The notes under the pieces: model-generated
Told to the model about the DNA's origin: nothing
Databases searched by the model: none
What the model saw: the letters and a program-made list of their open reading frames with translations, nothing else
Position numbers and translations under genes: made by a program
From: Rubripirellula amarantea
GTDB taxonomy: Bacteria > Planctomycetota > Planctomycetia > Pirellulales > Pirellulaceae
Direction of reading: 5' to 3'
Assembly: GCF_007859865.1 (NCBI RefSeq)
Contig: NZ_SJPI01000002.1
Coordinates: 1,446,721 to 1,510,720 of the forward strand
Length of the DNA stretch: 64,000 nucleotides
In this document: one piece after another, positions 33,295 through 42,610 of the stretch
Layout: each line of letters opens with the position of its first letter
How positions within the stretch are numbered: position 1 is the stretch's first letter

Positions 33295-35145
33295 CTATTT
33301 CTCGATGGGTGTTTGCATGGGTGCCACAATGCCGAGACTAACAACCGGCGGTGACGGCATCGTGGGACGTTCGAGTACCGTGTCGACTAAAAAGTACAGC
33401 AATCGACGTAATGGTTCGACATCGATTTCATCCGCCACTTTTTCGGCGCGAGCTTGGTGTTTGTCGACCAACGTCAGCGCGGTCTCGAAGACCCCAGCTT
33501 TGTCGTAAAGTCGGCGGATCGATGCGACGCGTAGTTCGTCGCTCGATTGCGAACTCGGGTCAATCAGTCGCAACAACTGTTCCCGATCAGACGGCGAGAG
33601 CGTTTCCAGCGCCAACGCCCACAACAACGTCGGTCGACCACCGATGATATCACCACCAAGGTTGACCTTGTTGTCCGAATCACCAATCCAGTCATTGAGG
33701 TCATTGATGATCTGAAACGCAACGCCCATGTTGCGACTAAAGGTGCGTATGGCGTCCAAGTACGGAGTCACGTCGCCAGCCAACCGCATGCCGCTGGTCA
33801 AAGCAGCTTCAAACGCCGGAGAGGTCTTCAACGCATAGATCTTGAGTGCATCGAGCGGTGTTAAACTGCGATCCTTCGCATCCCGCCAAATCAATTCTGC
33901 ACCCTGACCTTCAGACAATCGCAAGTGCGCCGCCGCAAGATTGTCCACCAAATCAGCGCGAACGTCTGCGGGAACGGGGTCATCGGCGTCCAGTCGAGAC
34001 AGCAACCGATAACCAAGCCCGATCAAATAGTCACCAACATTGATGGCCGTAGGAAGTCCGAAACGGCGATGAACCGCAAGCTGACCGTAACGATAGGCGT
34101 CGTCATCCTCGATATCGTCGTGTACCAAGCTGGCCTTGTGGAACGTTTCAATGCTCAATGCCGCACGTTTGACGGAAGCTGGGATCGCGTGAATCGCTTT
34201 CTCGGATTCCGGCCCGGTTGCCTCACCGCCGGACATCGCGTCGTACGCAGCAAGCGTGATGAACGGACGCGAATGCTTGCCACCGCGAGCCAAGAAGTCA
34301 TACGAGATATGTTCCGTCGCCGCGATTGCGTCCATCGACTCGATCGTTTCGAGTGTGACAGCTTGATCGGTCAATTCCACTTGCGATCGGACACGCGGAG
34401 CGAGTTGATTGAGGGATTCGTTTTCAAACATGTCTCCCGCCGCACGCATCAAGTGGACATAGCTGCGTGTTTGCTGCTTAGCGGGAATGTACGGCGTACG
34501 GATCATGTCATTGACCCAGGCCTCATCGACCTTAGTGTTACGGCAGTCACTCGACAACAACGGCACCGCCATGCACGGGATACCGGCAAGCAAAACTTTG
34601 TCGATCGCTTTTTCAAGTACGTTGAGACAGGCAACGCCAACCACCGCATCGACGTACCCGCCGACAATGATCTTCATCACCACGGGTGATCCCTCGGCGA
34701 CCAAAACTCGGTAGCCCATGTCTTCGGCGAGACCACGAAAATCAGCAATGCTGCAGGCGCCACATTCCTTACAATTCATGCCGAACTGATCGTACTCGGC
34801 CGGACAACCTTCGGCGTGTTTAAGACAATGCGGCAACAGGAACAAACGACGCTCGGGCGGTACCGCAGCGAGCGCATCTTTCCAAAACGCGCTGCTTAAC
34901 ATCACCATTAACCAACCCAGGTAACCTTCGGGCAGATCGGCTTCCTCGATCATCCGCCGAGCGACCTGTTCCATCTGGTCCTTGTTCATCGGCGAACGGT
35001 GGTCGAGGCGCGATGCGACATCGATGCATCGGTCGCGCAGCGATTCACGAAGTTCCAGTGTTTCCGGAACGTCCTTGAGATGGCTTGTTTTGCGGCGTGA
35101 CGTTTGTCGAGAAGTGCCGTTGGAATCAGTAACGTCGATGGACAA
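33295..35145 (-). CDS. DUF116 domain-polyprenyl synthase fusion
   Basis: Encodes 616 residues from a TTG start at 35145 with GAGG about nine bases upstream; no ATG is usable before residue 53. Residues ~60-250 form a DUF116 domain with cysteines C107, C114, C125, C128, C131 (HCLKHAEGC, MNCKECGAC). Residues ~270-595 are an all-trans polyprenyl synthase: GGKHSRP at 288-294, first aspartate-rich motif HDDIEDDD at 342-348, KT near 440, second motif NDLNDWIGD at 481-489 with Asn in place of the first Asp. It would condense isopentenyl units onto an allylic diphosphate, probably to a C20-range product. DUF116 has no proven activity. It lies between the cyclase and the UbiC-like gene. Confidence 0.9.
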   Translation of the reverse strand: MSIDVTDSNGTSRQTSRRKTSHLKDVPETLELRESLRDRCIDVASRLDHRSPMNKDQMEQVARRMIEEADLPEGYLGWLMVMLSSAFWKDALAAVPPERRLFLLPHCLKHAEGCPAEYDQFGMNCKECGACSIADFRGLAEDMGYRVLVAEGSPVVMKIIVGGYVDAVVGVACLNVLEKAIDKVLLAGIPCMAVPLLSSDCRNTKVDEAWVNDMIRTPYIPAKQQTRSYVHLMRAAGDMFENESLNQLAPRVRSQVELTDQAVTLETIESMDAIAATEHISYDFLARGGKHSRPFITLAAYDAMSGGEATGPESEKAIHAIPASVKRAALSIETFHKASLVHDDIEDDDAYRYGQLAVHRRFGLPTAINVGDYLIGLGYRLLSRLDADDPVPADVRADLVDNLAAAHLRLSEGQGAELIWRDAKDRSLTPLDALKIYALKTSPAFEAALTSGMRLAGDVTPYLDAIRTFSRNMGVAFQIINDLNDWIGDSDNKVNLGGDIIGGRPTLLWALALETLSPSDREQLLRLIDPSSQSSDELRVASIRRLYDKAGVFETALTLVDKHQARAEKVADEIDVEPLRRLLYFLVDTVLERPTMPSPPVVSLGIVAPMQTPIEK

Positions 35146-35163
35146 TCCAAGTACCTCGGGGAA

Positions 35164-37071
35164 TCAATCGTGAAGGCTCTTCGGAATCAATTCAGCGTTC
35201 GTAGTTGCTGCATCATCAGTAAGGTGGGCCATCGGTGAGGCCAAGAACTGACCGAGCGCCGATGTGGTGAAGATGATGGGGTAAAGTCGTTCGTGGTACC
35301 AAAGTTTCGCGAAATAGAAGCCGATCGGCCATGGGACACGAAAATTTTGCTGCTCGATCGCTCGGACCAAGAATTCCACGCCGCTGATTATAGCCGCTTG
35401 TAAGCGTATCGTTTGCCCGTTGTCGCCGGATCCCAAAACTCTGTCGTTTTCTGACCGAAATCGCGAATAATGCAGCAGCCCTTCCACAGCCAGCGCACTT
35501 TCCTCAATCGTTGATCCCCCACCATCCCCGTAAGAAACCGACGGTCCGCCCCCCCATCCACCATCGGAATTCTGGCATCCGACCAAGTAGTCCGCCGCTC
35601 GGTCACACGCCGATTGCCATTCCCGAAGATTTTCGCTCGTCGAAGCCAGTAATACTTTGGCGGTTCCATAAATCGGATTGTCCTCGTGTTCGCGGTCCTG
35701 GTTTCCAAACCAAAGCGGCAGCCACGAACCGTCCGCTTGCTGCGAACGAATCAAAAATTGTCGACCGCGAGCGACCACCGATGCGTCTTCGCTGGACATA
35801 GGAGCAGTTGCGATCGCTCGCATCGCGTGAGCGGTCAGATCGGTACTGCTTCTATCGAACGGAAGCTTCCCCCAACCTCTGCAAAACGTGGGCATCCCAC
35901 CATCGCGATTCTGCAGCCCCCGAAGCCAAGCCACCCCCTTTTCAACAGCGGTCCGCATGTCCTCATTCAACGAAGTCGACGCCAGCGTCTTCACCGATTC
36001 AATCGCCAGAATGGCTGCGGGAGTATCGTCGCCGTCGGGAACAGCACCAGTCAAATCCGTCCAACCCCAACCGCCTGGCTCCGCTCCGGTGAAAGGATGC
36101 CGAACTTGGTGCTGACAACTCAGCATCCATTGAAGCATTTCGTCACTGAACCAGTGACCATCATCAAGCGGATCACTGCGCAGCGCGGCAATCGAAAGCG
36201 AAGTAACCCAAGTAGCCAAATTGGTATCGATGGGCCAGGATCCATCCTCCCGCATCGAATCTTTGAGAAAACGAAGCCCGTGATCGCAAACGCGGTGATC
36301 AGCTCTGCCCGATGAAGCCAAACTCATCACGACGAACGCAGTGAGCGGAGTTGCTTCTAAGTAGCCGCCGCTTTCGGGTTGCATACGCCCGAGCACTTCG
36401 AGCGTTCGCTCTACCAATCCCGCTCGCAACCATCGCCACGGCAAAAACCAAGTGGGGTGATGCACATGCTTGGCTTGCCCAATCGCAACCAACGCCGGCA
36501 CCGCGTAGCTGACCACGGGCATTTGCAACCAGCGATACATCGACTGCGGGAAGGCAGCGGCTTCAAATGGAAGAGAAGGAACATCCTTCCAAGGCACCAG
36601 TCCCGCGATCGCAAGGTTTGACAAGATGGGGACCACGAACGTTTTGTCCTTGCCGTAACGACGACGGAGCCCGTCGATGCCTCCGCTTGCATCGATGTAG
36701 CTTTGCAATTTCGTTAGCGACGATTCACTTAGACCTTCACCGATAGCTTGTTTGCTTAGCGAGGATGCCGCTAGGACTAAGTAACTTGTCGCGATGTTCG
36801 AGTGACTTCGATCGGTGTCTCCGTAACCGCCGTCGTCGTTCTGCGCCTCTCGCAAGTGCGAGATTCCGCGAGCCACTAGCGACAAGAGATCATCATCAAA
36901 CTGCTTCCCGCTGCAAATCACTGCGGACATAGCACTCACGGCCGTCGCAGTACTCAGTGCTGAACTGGAAAGCCTGCCTTCCCAGTGTCCACCCTCAACA
37001 CGCTCGTCCAACAGCACTTGGCGAATCGTATCGAGTGCAGTGCGTGCACGGGTGATTAGCGAACTATTCAT
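35164..37071 (-). CDS. Squalene-hopene-cyclase-like class II terpene cyclase
   Basis: Encodes 635 residues from the ATG at 37071, which overlaps the aldolase stop (ATGA); a GTG 17 codons upstream is an alternative. Repeated QW-type motifs are visible (DGGYGD, DGSWPIDT, DGGMPTF, ADGSWLPLW, SDGGWGGG), as expected for the double alpha-barrel of squalene and oxidosqualene cyclases. The protonating motif is DGDDTP at 346-351, matching the DxDD of class II cyclases, with Pro where hopene cyclases usually have Ala. The length fits bacterial cyclases. It probably cyclises a linear isoprenoid at the membrane. No squalene-synthesis genes are nearby, so the substrate could be squalene or the product of the downstream prenyl synthase. 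Confidence 0.9.
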   Translation of the reverse strand: MNSSLITRARTALDTIRQVLLDERVEGGHWEGRLSSSALSTATAVSAMSAVICSGKQFDDDLLSLVARGISHLREAQNDDGGYGDTDRSHSNIATSYLVLAASSLSKQAIGEGLSESSLTKLQSYIDASGGIDGLRRRYGKDKTFVVPILSNLAIAGLVPWKDVPSLPFEAAAFPQSMYRWLQMPVVSYAVPALVAIGQAKHVHHPTWFLPWRWLRAGLVERTLEVLGRMQPESGGYLEATPLTAFVVMSLASSGRADHRVCDHGLRFLKDSMREDGSWPIDTNLATWVTSLSIAALRSDPLDDGHWFSDEMLQWMLSCQHQVRHPFTGAEPGGWGWTDLTGAVPDGDDTPAAILAIESVKTLASTSLNEDMRTAVEKGVAWLRGLQNRDGGMPTFCRGWGKLPFDRSSTDLTAHAMRAIATAPMSSEDASVVARGRQFLIRSQQADGSWLPLWFGNQDREHEDNPIYGTAKVLLASTSENLREWQSACDRAADYLVGCQNSDGGWGGGPSVSYGDGGGSTIEESALAVEGLLHYSRFRSENDRVLGSGDNGQTIRLQAAIISGVEFLVRAIEQQNFRVPWPIGFYFAKLWYHERLYPIIFTTSALGQFLASPMAHLTDDAATTNAELIPKSLHD

Positions 37072-37832
37072 CGCGAACCACTTGGTTGACGCAGCGAAAG
37101 CGCCTCGCCAATCAACGACCAATCACACCCGTGAACCAACAGGTTGTAACCCCACTCGCCGGCCTTCCGTTCTTTCTCGGGACTTTCGGCAAAGTATATT
37201 CCGGCGCCTAACCCAGCGGATCGGCATTCATGAGCAACCTTCTTCGCCAACTGGATGAAGATAGGATTGGAATGATCGTTCAAGCAGCCCAGGGTTGCCG
37301 TCAGATCGAATGGTCCCACCAAAACTCCATCGACTCCATGCACTTCGATCAGGTCCGTGCAACGATCGACGGCGGTTTCACTTTCAATTTGAAGAATCAA
37401 TCCAACATCGCCGCAATGACGATCCGAGACGACTTGCATTTCGTGATCGAGAGGATTGCCACGCATGGCCGAAGCCGCACGTTCGCCTTGAATGGGTCGC
37501 AGTTTCGCCGCTGCGGCAATTTCACGAACCTGGTCAACTGACTCAACATAGGGAACGACAACAGCTTCGGCACCATCGTCGATCGCGGCGCGAACCAAAG
37601 CCGCGCGAGGTTCCAAGATGCGAACGACCGGTGCAATTCCAGCCGCTCGATAGGCAGTGCACAACCATGCCACCTGATCGCGACTGAAACAATGATGCTC
37701 ACAATCAATGAAGATGAAGTCGATTTTGCCTTTCAAAAACTTAGGCCAATGCGGTGACATACTGGTGAGCTGAAAGCCACCAAGCGAATCGCCGTCGCGA
37801 AACCGATCTCGAAAATTCTTAGGATGATTCAT
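37068..37832 (-). CDS. HpcH/HpaI aldolase family protein
   Basis: Encodes 254 residues. A TIM-barrel class II aldolase pattern is clear: FIFIDCEHHCFSRDQV at 40-54 with His46 as likely base, PVVRI with Arg71, VVVPYVESVDQV near 91-102, LILQIESE with metal ligand Glu150, and LVGPFDLTATLG with metal ligand Asp176. Family members cleave or form 4-hydroxy-2-oxo acids using a divalent metal and pyruvate. It is the first gene of the terpene operon, its stop overlapping the cyclase start by 4 bases. A biochemical link between a pyruvate aldolase, a chorismate-lyase-like protein (also pyruvate-releasing) and terpene enzymes is inferred from context only. Confidence 0.88.
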   Translation of the reverse strand: MNHPKNFRDRFRDGDSLGGFQLTSMSPHWPKFLKGKIDFIFIDCEHHCFSRDQVAWLCTAYRAAGIAPVVRILEPRAALVRAAIDDGAEAVVVPYVESVDQVREIAAAAKLRPIQGERAASAMRGNPLDHEMQVVSDRHCGDVGLILQIESETAVDRCTDLIEVHGVDGVLVGPFDLTATLGCLNDHSNPIFIQLAKKVAHECRSAGLGAGIYFAESPEKERKAGEWGYNLLVHGCDWSLIGEALSLRQPSGSR

Positions 37833-37940
37833 TTCGATATTGTAGCGAGCTGCGCGTAACGATGAAGTCGTGACACCGCCTAAGATCCGTTAGAATTCGT
37901 TCCCTCTCTTGCACTATTGTTTTTCGCACGAAGTATCCGC

Positions 37941-38870
37941 ATGAAACGCCGACAATTCTTAAACCAGAGCCTGTGTTTGTCCTCGATGGCCTTCGTTGCC
38001 GGGTCGGGTGGGCAAAGTCTGCTTGCTCGCGAACCGATCGTTCGTTCCGGGCCGCCCAGATTTCAATTGAGTTTGGCTGCCTATTCGTTGCGTGATTACT
38101 TTGAATTCAACAAAGGAAAACGCAAACCCCCTCGCGGCGATGGTCCCGCGATCGATATGCTCGGCTTTCTTGATTACTGCGTCGAGCATGGTTTCGATGC
38201 CGCAGAGCTGACCAGCTACTTTTTCCCAAGTGATGCCGACGACGACTATTTCCGCGAACTCAAGCGTCAGGCGTTCATACGCGGTATGGCAATATCAGGA
38301 ACAGCGATCGGAAACAATTTCACCGTTGGCAAAGGCGAAAACCTTGACCGTGAGATTGCCGATGCGATCGCGTGGATCGACAAAGCAGCTTTGCTCGGTG
38401 CGCCCCACATTCGGTTCTTTGCTGGTACCGGATGGGAAGTGGCCAACCATCCCAAAAGAATAGACGAAGCTATCGATGCACTAAACGTTTGCGCCGCGCA
38501 TGCCGCTTCCCGAGGAATTTTCTTAGGAATCGAAAACCATGGCAACCTGACTGTGACACAGATGCTTGAGATCATGAAACGAGTCGACAGCCCTTGGGTC
38601 GGCATGAACCTGGACACCGGCAACTTCTTCTCGGACACGCCCTATCGTGATTTGGTGAAGTGCGTTCCCTACGCAGTCAATGTCCAGGTTAAACTCACGA
38701 TGCAGACCCCAGATAAGAAACGGTATCCAGCGGACCTGGACCGCATCGGCCGGATTCTTCGCTACGGTGGCTACCAAGGATTTGTCGTTTTGGAATATGA
38801 AGAAGACCAGCCTTATCAAGAGATCCCCGGCGCGACCGAGAAGCTTCGACAAGCATTGAGCCGCCAATAG
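37941..38870 (+). CDS. Tat-exported sugar phosphate isomerase/epimerase-like TIM-barrel protein
   Basis: Encodes 309 residues from the ATG at 37941. The N-terminus MKRRQFLNQS followed by a hydrophobic stretch looks like a twin-arginine signal. The body matches the xylose-isomerase-like TIM barrel: FQLSLAAYSLRDYF, FGFDAAELTSYF, IRFFAGTGW, GIFLGIENHGNLT with a metal-ligand Glu, WVGMNLDTGNFF with Asp, VNVQVKL, and FVVLEYEED with Glu. Such proteins are very common in planctomycetes and isomerise or epimerise sugars or related polyols, here probably in the periplasm. Divergent from the terpene operon. Confidence 0.88.
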   Translation: MKRRQFLNQSLCLSSMAFVAGSGGQSLLAREPIVRSGPPRFQLSLAAYSLRDYFEFNKGKRKPPRGDGPAIDMLGFLDYCVEHGFDAAELTSYFFPSDADDDYFRELKRQAFIRGMAISGTAIGNNFTVGKGENLDREIADAIAWIDKAALLGAPHIRFFAGTGWEVANHPKRIDEAIDALNVCAAHAASRGIFLGIENHGNLTVTQMLEIMKRVDSPWVGMNLDTGNFFSDTPYRDLVKCVPYAVNVQVKLTMQTPDKKRYPADLDRIGRILRYGGYQGFVVLEYEEDQPYQEIPGATEKLRQALSRQ

Positions 38871-39012
38871 CATACAGCCATCGAGATTACTGAACGTCAT
38901 TCAAAAATCAGTGATGACTTGATGGATGTTCATGTGTTAGATCCAAGCTATCGTGACAGCGTCTTCCGGGGCGTTCGTGTTTCACGCCAACGTTCTGATT
39001 TGATGGCTTTCT

Positions 39013-40200
39013 ATGATCATGCACCCTCATTCCATTCGGACAATCGTCCCATCGCCGTGGCTTACCCGCGTCCTTCTACTTTGCGCGACATGGATTGCTG
39101 CTCCAGCTCTGCTTAATCACGCGACGGCTACTGACCTTGAGAACGCACAACCACTTTGGCAAACGGGCGTTTCAACGTTCACGGGTAGCGGTTACGAGTT
39201 GCCTCCGGTCGAGTCGTTGTCGACGCCCGCTGCGGAAGCGAGCAAGCCGTACACCATGCCGACTCAACCTGGGACGGCAGCTCCACCGGCGATTCAAAAT
39301 CCGTACGCACTACCCCAGGCACTTCAACCTGTTGCAGGCGGCACGACGGCGCAACCTTCCCCGGTGACTCAAGTTGCCGGATACAGCCCATTGAGCGACG
39401 CTCCTACGCTGGCTCCGCCCGTGCAGAACGATGGCGTTACCGATGCCCAGATCGTCGAACAAATCAACAATCAACTGAACTCTTCAGTAGAGACTCCACC
39501 TTTACGCGAAGAAGTCGTTTCCTGGTACCAGTATCCGATCCGCTGGATGAAGGGCTGGGACTCGAATGCCGAGTTTGGCATCGACGGCAGCAGCGGCAAC
39601 GCTGATACGCTAGCCCTGCAAACCGGTTTGGAACTAAAACGCAAAACCGATGCCTACACATTCGCGATCGACGTGGACTACCGACAAGCCAGCAGCCGCG
39701 ATGTGACAACCGAAGACAATGGCCGCTTCAACCTCGATTACGACCGAATTCTTGGCGATACGCCATGGTCGGTGTTCGGCAAGCTGGGGCTTGAATGGGA
39801 CAAGTTCAAGGCGTTTGATCTTCGATTGAACATGAACTCTGGTTTGGGATACCACTGGATCCGGACCGACGACACGACACTGGTCACCCGCTTCGGTGCT
39901 GGTGCGTCGAAGGAATTTGGATCTCCTGATGACGCCTGGACGCCGGAAGCCGTGTTTGGGCTCGAAGCAGAACGCCAACTGACTTCACGACAAAAGGTCA
40001 AAGGCAAGTTGGATTACTTCCCCGCATGGGAAGACTTTGCCGACTACCGCCTTGTCGCCGACGTCTCATGGGAAATCCTGCTAGACGGCAGCGAAAACTT
40101 GAGCCTGAAGGTTGCCGCGACCGATCGATACGACAGCACGCCTCAGGGGGCTCGGCCGAACGACGTGTACTACTCGCTGCTGTTGCTCTACAAGTTCTAG
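39013..40200 (+). CDS. Outer-membrane beta-barrel protein (DUF481/YdiY-like)
   Basis: Encodes 395 residues. A signal sequence lies at ~18-40 (WLTRVLLLCATWIAAPALL, cleavage near ATA). A proline/alanine/glutamine-rich linker of about 120 residues follows. From ~180 onward there are alternating amphipathic strands typical of a beta-barrel (AEFGIDGSSGNADTLALQTG, YTFAIDVDYRQA, WSVFGKLGLEWD, TTLVTRFGAGASKEF, LSLKVAATDRYD), ending with Phe (LLLLYKF), the usual outer-membrane C-terminus. DUF481 proteins (YdiY-like) have no defined function. The long Pro-rich linker before the barrel is notable and may cross the periplasm or bind peptidoglycan. Confidence 0.87.
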   Translation: MIMHPHSIRTIVPSPWLTRVLLLCATWIAAPALLNHATATDLENAQPLWQTGVSTFTGSGYELPPVESLSTPAAEASKPYTMPTQPGTAAPPAIQNPYALPQALQPVAGGTTAQPSPVTQVAGYSPLSDAPTLAPPVQNDGVTDAQIVEQINNQLNSSVETPPLREEVVSWYQYPIRWMKGWDSNAEFGIDGSSGNADTLALQTGLELKRKTDAYTFAIDVDYRQASSRDVTTEDNGRFNLDYDRILGDTPWSVFGKLGLEWDKFKAFDLRLNMNSGLGYHWIRTDDTTLVTRFGAGASKEFGSPDDAWTPEAVFGLEAERQLTSRQKVKGKLDYFPAWEDFADYRLVADVSWEILLDGSENLSLKVAATDRYDSTPQGARPNDVYYSLLLLYKF

Positions 40201-40522
40201 CCGCCTGATTTTCCTCAAAGACATCACGTGGACATCGTTCCGCGTGACGCGACGATCGACTAGGCCAATCGCGATCGAGCAAGTGCGATTGGCATCACTA
40301 CGTCACCTGGACGCGACTCAGGCTCCACTGGCTCAATCGACCGAGCCAGGACTAAGTCAGCCTAAGTCAGCCTAAGCTAGCGTTGGCATCGACGCATTGG
40401 TGAACTGGTGAGCCTCACGTCCGGGGCACGACTTCCTTGGTCTTTGGGCGAGAGTCCACGAAAAACGGCGGGGCGTCCTAAGACGCTCCGCCGCATTCGT
40501 TTTCTAGCTAGATCGAGTGAGC
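40201..40522. other. Convergent intergenic region with short repeats and fusA terminator
   Basis: These 322 bases contain no gene. They contain a 10-bp tandem word (cctaagtcag, two copies plus a variant at 40352-40380) and the fusA terminator listed separately. Confidence 0.6.
40461..40493 (-). terminator. Intrinsic terminator of fusA
   Basis: On the minus strand, 30 bases after the fusA stop, an 11-bp GC-rich stem (40483-40493 pairing with 40468-40478, one G-T pair) closes a 4-base loop and is followed by a run of five T (plus-strand aaaaa at 40461-40465). This is a textbook rho-independent terminator. On the plus strand the stem is followed by a weaker T-run (cgttttct), so it may act on the converging transcript too. 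Confidence 0.85.
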
Positions 40523-42610
40523 TTACTTAGCTCCCACCAATTGAGCCTTTCGCTTCTGCTCAATGATGTCTTCCTGGATGTTCGATGGGACTTGGTTGTA
40601 AGTCGCAAGCTCCATCGTGAACGTCCCTTGACCCTGGGTCATCGAACGCAGGTCCGTCGCGTAGCCGAAGGTTTCAGCCAAAGGCACTTCGGCGACGATG
40701 ACACACACGCCGTTGTCGACGTCGGAAGCCGACATGATACCGCGACGCTTAGTAACGTCACCCACCACCGAACCTTGGAACGACTCGGGGCACTCGATTT
40801 CGACCTTCATGATTGGCTCAAGCAACTTAGGTCCAGCTTGCTTGAAGTACTCGCGGAAACAACCTTGAGCAGCGGTGTAGAACGACTTTTCCGACGAGTC
40901 AACGTCGTGGTAGCTACCGTCAAGCAACTCGATGCGAGTTCCCACCACGGGGTACTCGGCCACAGGTCCCTTGCTGAGACTGTCGCGGAAACCCTTTTCC
41001 ACAGCAGGGATGAACTGCTTAGGAATACGACCACCAACGACCTTGTCTTCGAACTCGAAGCTGTCTTCGCTGTCCGATTCGATTGGCGATAGCGTTCCCT
41101 TGATGTGAGCGTACTGACCCGAACCACCCGATTGCTTCTTGTGCTTGTAATCAAACTCAACTGCACGGGTTGGACTTTCGCGGTAGCTAACCTTAGGAGC
41201 ACCGACTTGGATGTCGACGCCATATTCGCGGCGGATACGTTCGACGTACACGTCGAGGTGCAATTCGCCCATTCCGCTAATCAGGATTTCGCCAGTCTCT
41301 TCGTCGCTGAACACGCGGAACGTAGGGTCTTCCTTGCGGAAACGCAGCAACGCCTTGCTCATCTTGTCGGCATCACCACGATTCTTAGGTTCAACCGCAA
41401 CCTTGATCACAGGATCGGGCACGAACATCGATTCAAGCGTGCACTGATCTCGCTCGGCACAATAAGTATCACCCGAAGCCGAATCGATGCCCATCACGGC
41501 GATGATGTCGCCGGCACTGGCCTTGTCGATTTCTTCACGCTTGTCACTGTGCATACGAACGATGCGGCTGAAACGCTCGCTCTTGCCCGTACGCTGATTG
41601 ACATAAGTGCCACCCTTTTCGATGGTGCCTTGGTAAACACGCATGAACGAGAGCTGCCCGAATTGGTCGTCGGTGATCTTGAACGCCATTCCAACAAACT
41701 TGTCCTTGGGATCTGGCGTCAAAGGAATGCGAACTGATTCGTCCGAAGGGTCGCGACCGTGAATTTCGCGATCGAGTGGGCTCGGGAGGAAACGATTGAT
41801 GGCGTCGAGCAAGGGCTGAACACCCTTGTTCTTGAACGCACTGCCAAGATAAACCGGGGTTGCTCCGTTAAGCACAGCTTGACGGGCGATCTTGTAGATC
41901 TCTTCTTCGGTAGGCAATTCTTCCGAAAGCAGCATCTCCATCAACGTGTCGTCGTACATGGAGAGTGCTTCGAGCATTTCCATTCGCTTTTCTTCGGCTT
42001 CGTCCTTCAAGTCGTCTGGAATCGGACCCTCAACGACGGTTTCACCTTCGGTGCCTTCGTGGGTGTAAGCGACCATCTTGATCAGGTCGACGACGCCCTT
42101 GAAGTTGTCTTCGGCACCGATCGGAATCTGCATCATGAACGCGTCAGCTTGCAGCTTGTCGCGAAGTTGTTGGCAAACCTTGTAGGGATTCGCACCGGTG
42201 CGGTCCATCTTGTTGACAAATGCAACACGAGGAACCTGGTAACGCTTCATTTGGCGGTCAACGGTAATCGACTGCGACTGAACGCCACCGACGCTGCACA
42301 ACACCAAAACGGCTCCGTCAAGAACGCGCAACGAGCGTTCCACTTCAACCGTGAAGTCAACGTGTCCGGGCGTGTCGATCAGGTTGATCTTGTGACCCTT
42401 CCATTCGACCGACGTTGCGGCCGAGGTAATCGTAATGCCACGCTCACGCTCAAGATCCATGTGATCCATCGTGGCTCCGTCACCGTCACCGCGAACGTCC
42501 TCGATCTTGTGAATCCGTCCGGTGTAGTAAAGGATCCGCTCGCTGAGCGTTGTTTTGCCCGAGTCGATGTGGGCACTGATCCCGATATTTCGCGTATTCG
42601 CCAGACTCAT
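40523..42610 (-). CDS. fusA: Elongation factor G, spirochaete/planctomycete/mitochondrial EFG1 type
   Basis: Encodes 695 residues from the ATG at 42610 (MSLANTRN); an upstream in-frame extension lacks family similarity. G-domain motifs are AHIDSGKTT (P-loop, Ser where typical bacterial EF-G has Ala), [15 protein letters not shown] and [22 protein letters not shown] and FNVD-type spacing resemble mitochondrial EFG1 and the spdEFG1 group rather than the str-operon EF-G. Domains II-V follow, including the GGSGQYAHI segment and the C-terminal [13 protein letters not shown]. It catalyses GTP-dependent translocation on the ribosome. It stands alone, not beside rpsL/rpsG/tuf, and ends at a strong terminator. 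Confidence 0.93.
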   Translation of the reverse strand: MSLANTRNIGISAHIDSGKTTLSERILYYTGRIHKIEDVRGDGDGATMDHMDLERERGITITSAATSVEWKGHKINLIDTPGHVDFTVEVERSLRVLDGAVLVLCSVGGVQSQSITVDRQMKRYQVPRVAFVNKMDRTGANPYKVCQQLRDKLQADAFMMQIPIGAEDNFKGVVDLIKMVAYTHEGTEGETVVEGPIPDDLKDEAEEKRMEMLEALSMYDDTLMEMLLSEELPTEEEIYKIARQAVLNGATPVYLGSAFKNKGVQPLLDAINRFLPSPLDREIHGRDPSDESVRIPLTPDPKDKFVGMAFKITDDQFGQLSFMRVYQGTIEKGGTYVNQRTGKSERFSRIVRMHSDKREEIDKASAGDIIAVMGIDSASGDTYCAERDQCTLESMFVPDPVIKVAVEPKNRGDADKMSKALLRFRKEDPTFRVFSDEETGEILISGMGELHLDVYVERIRREYGVDIQVGAPKVSYRESPTRAVEFDYKHKKQSGGSGQYAHIKGTLSPIESDSEDSFEFEDKVVGGRIPKQFIPAVEKGFRDSLSKGPVAEYPVVGTRIELLDGSYHDVDSSEKSFYTAAQGCFREYFKQAGPKLLEPIMKVEIECPESFQGSVVGDVTKRRGIMSASDVDNGVCVIVAEVPLAETFGYATDLRSMTQGQGTFTMELATYNQVPSNIQEDIIEQKRKAQLVGAK

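Noticed and set aside
41105-41737. Plus-strand 210-residue frame (and the 289-residue frame at 41759-42628) inside fusA
   Set aside because: Antisense shadows of the highly biased fusA coding sequence.
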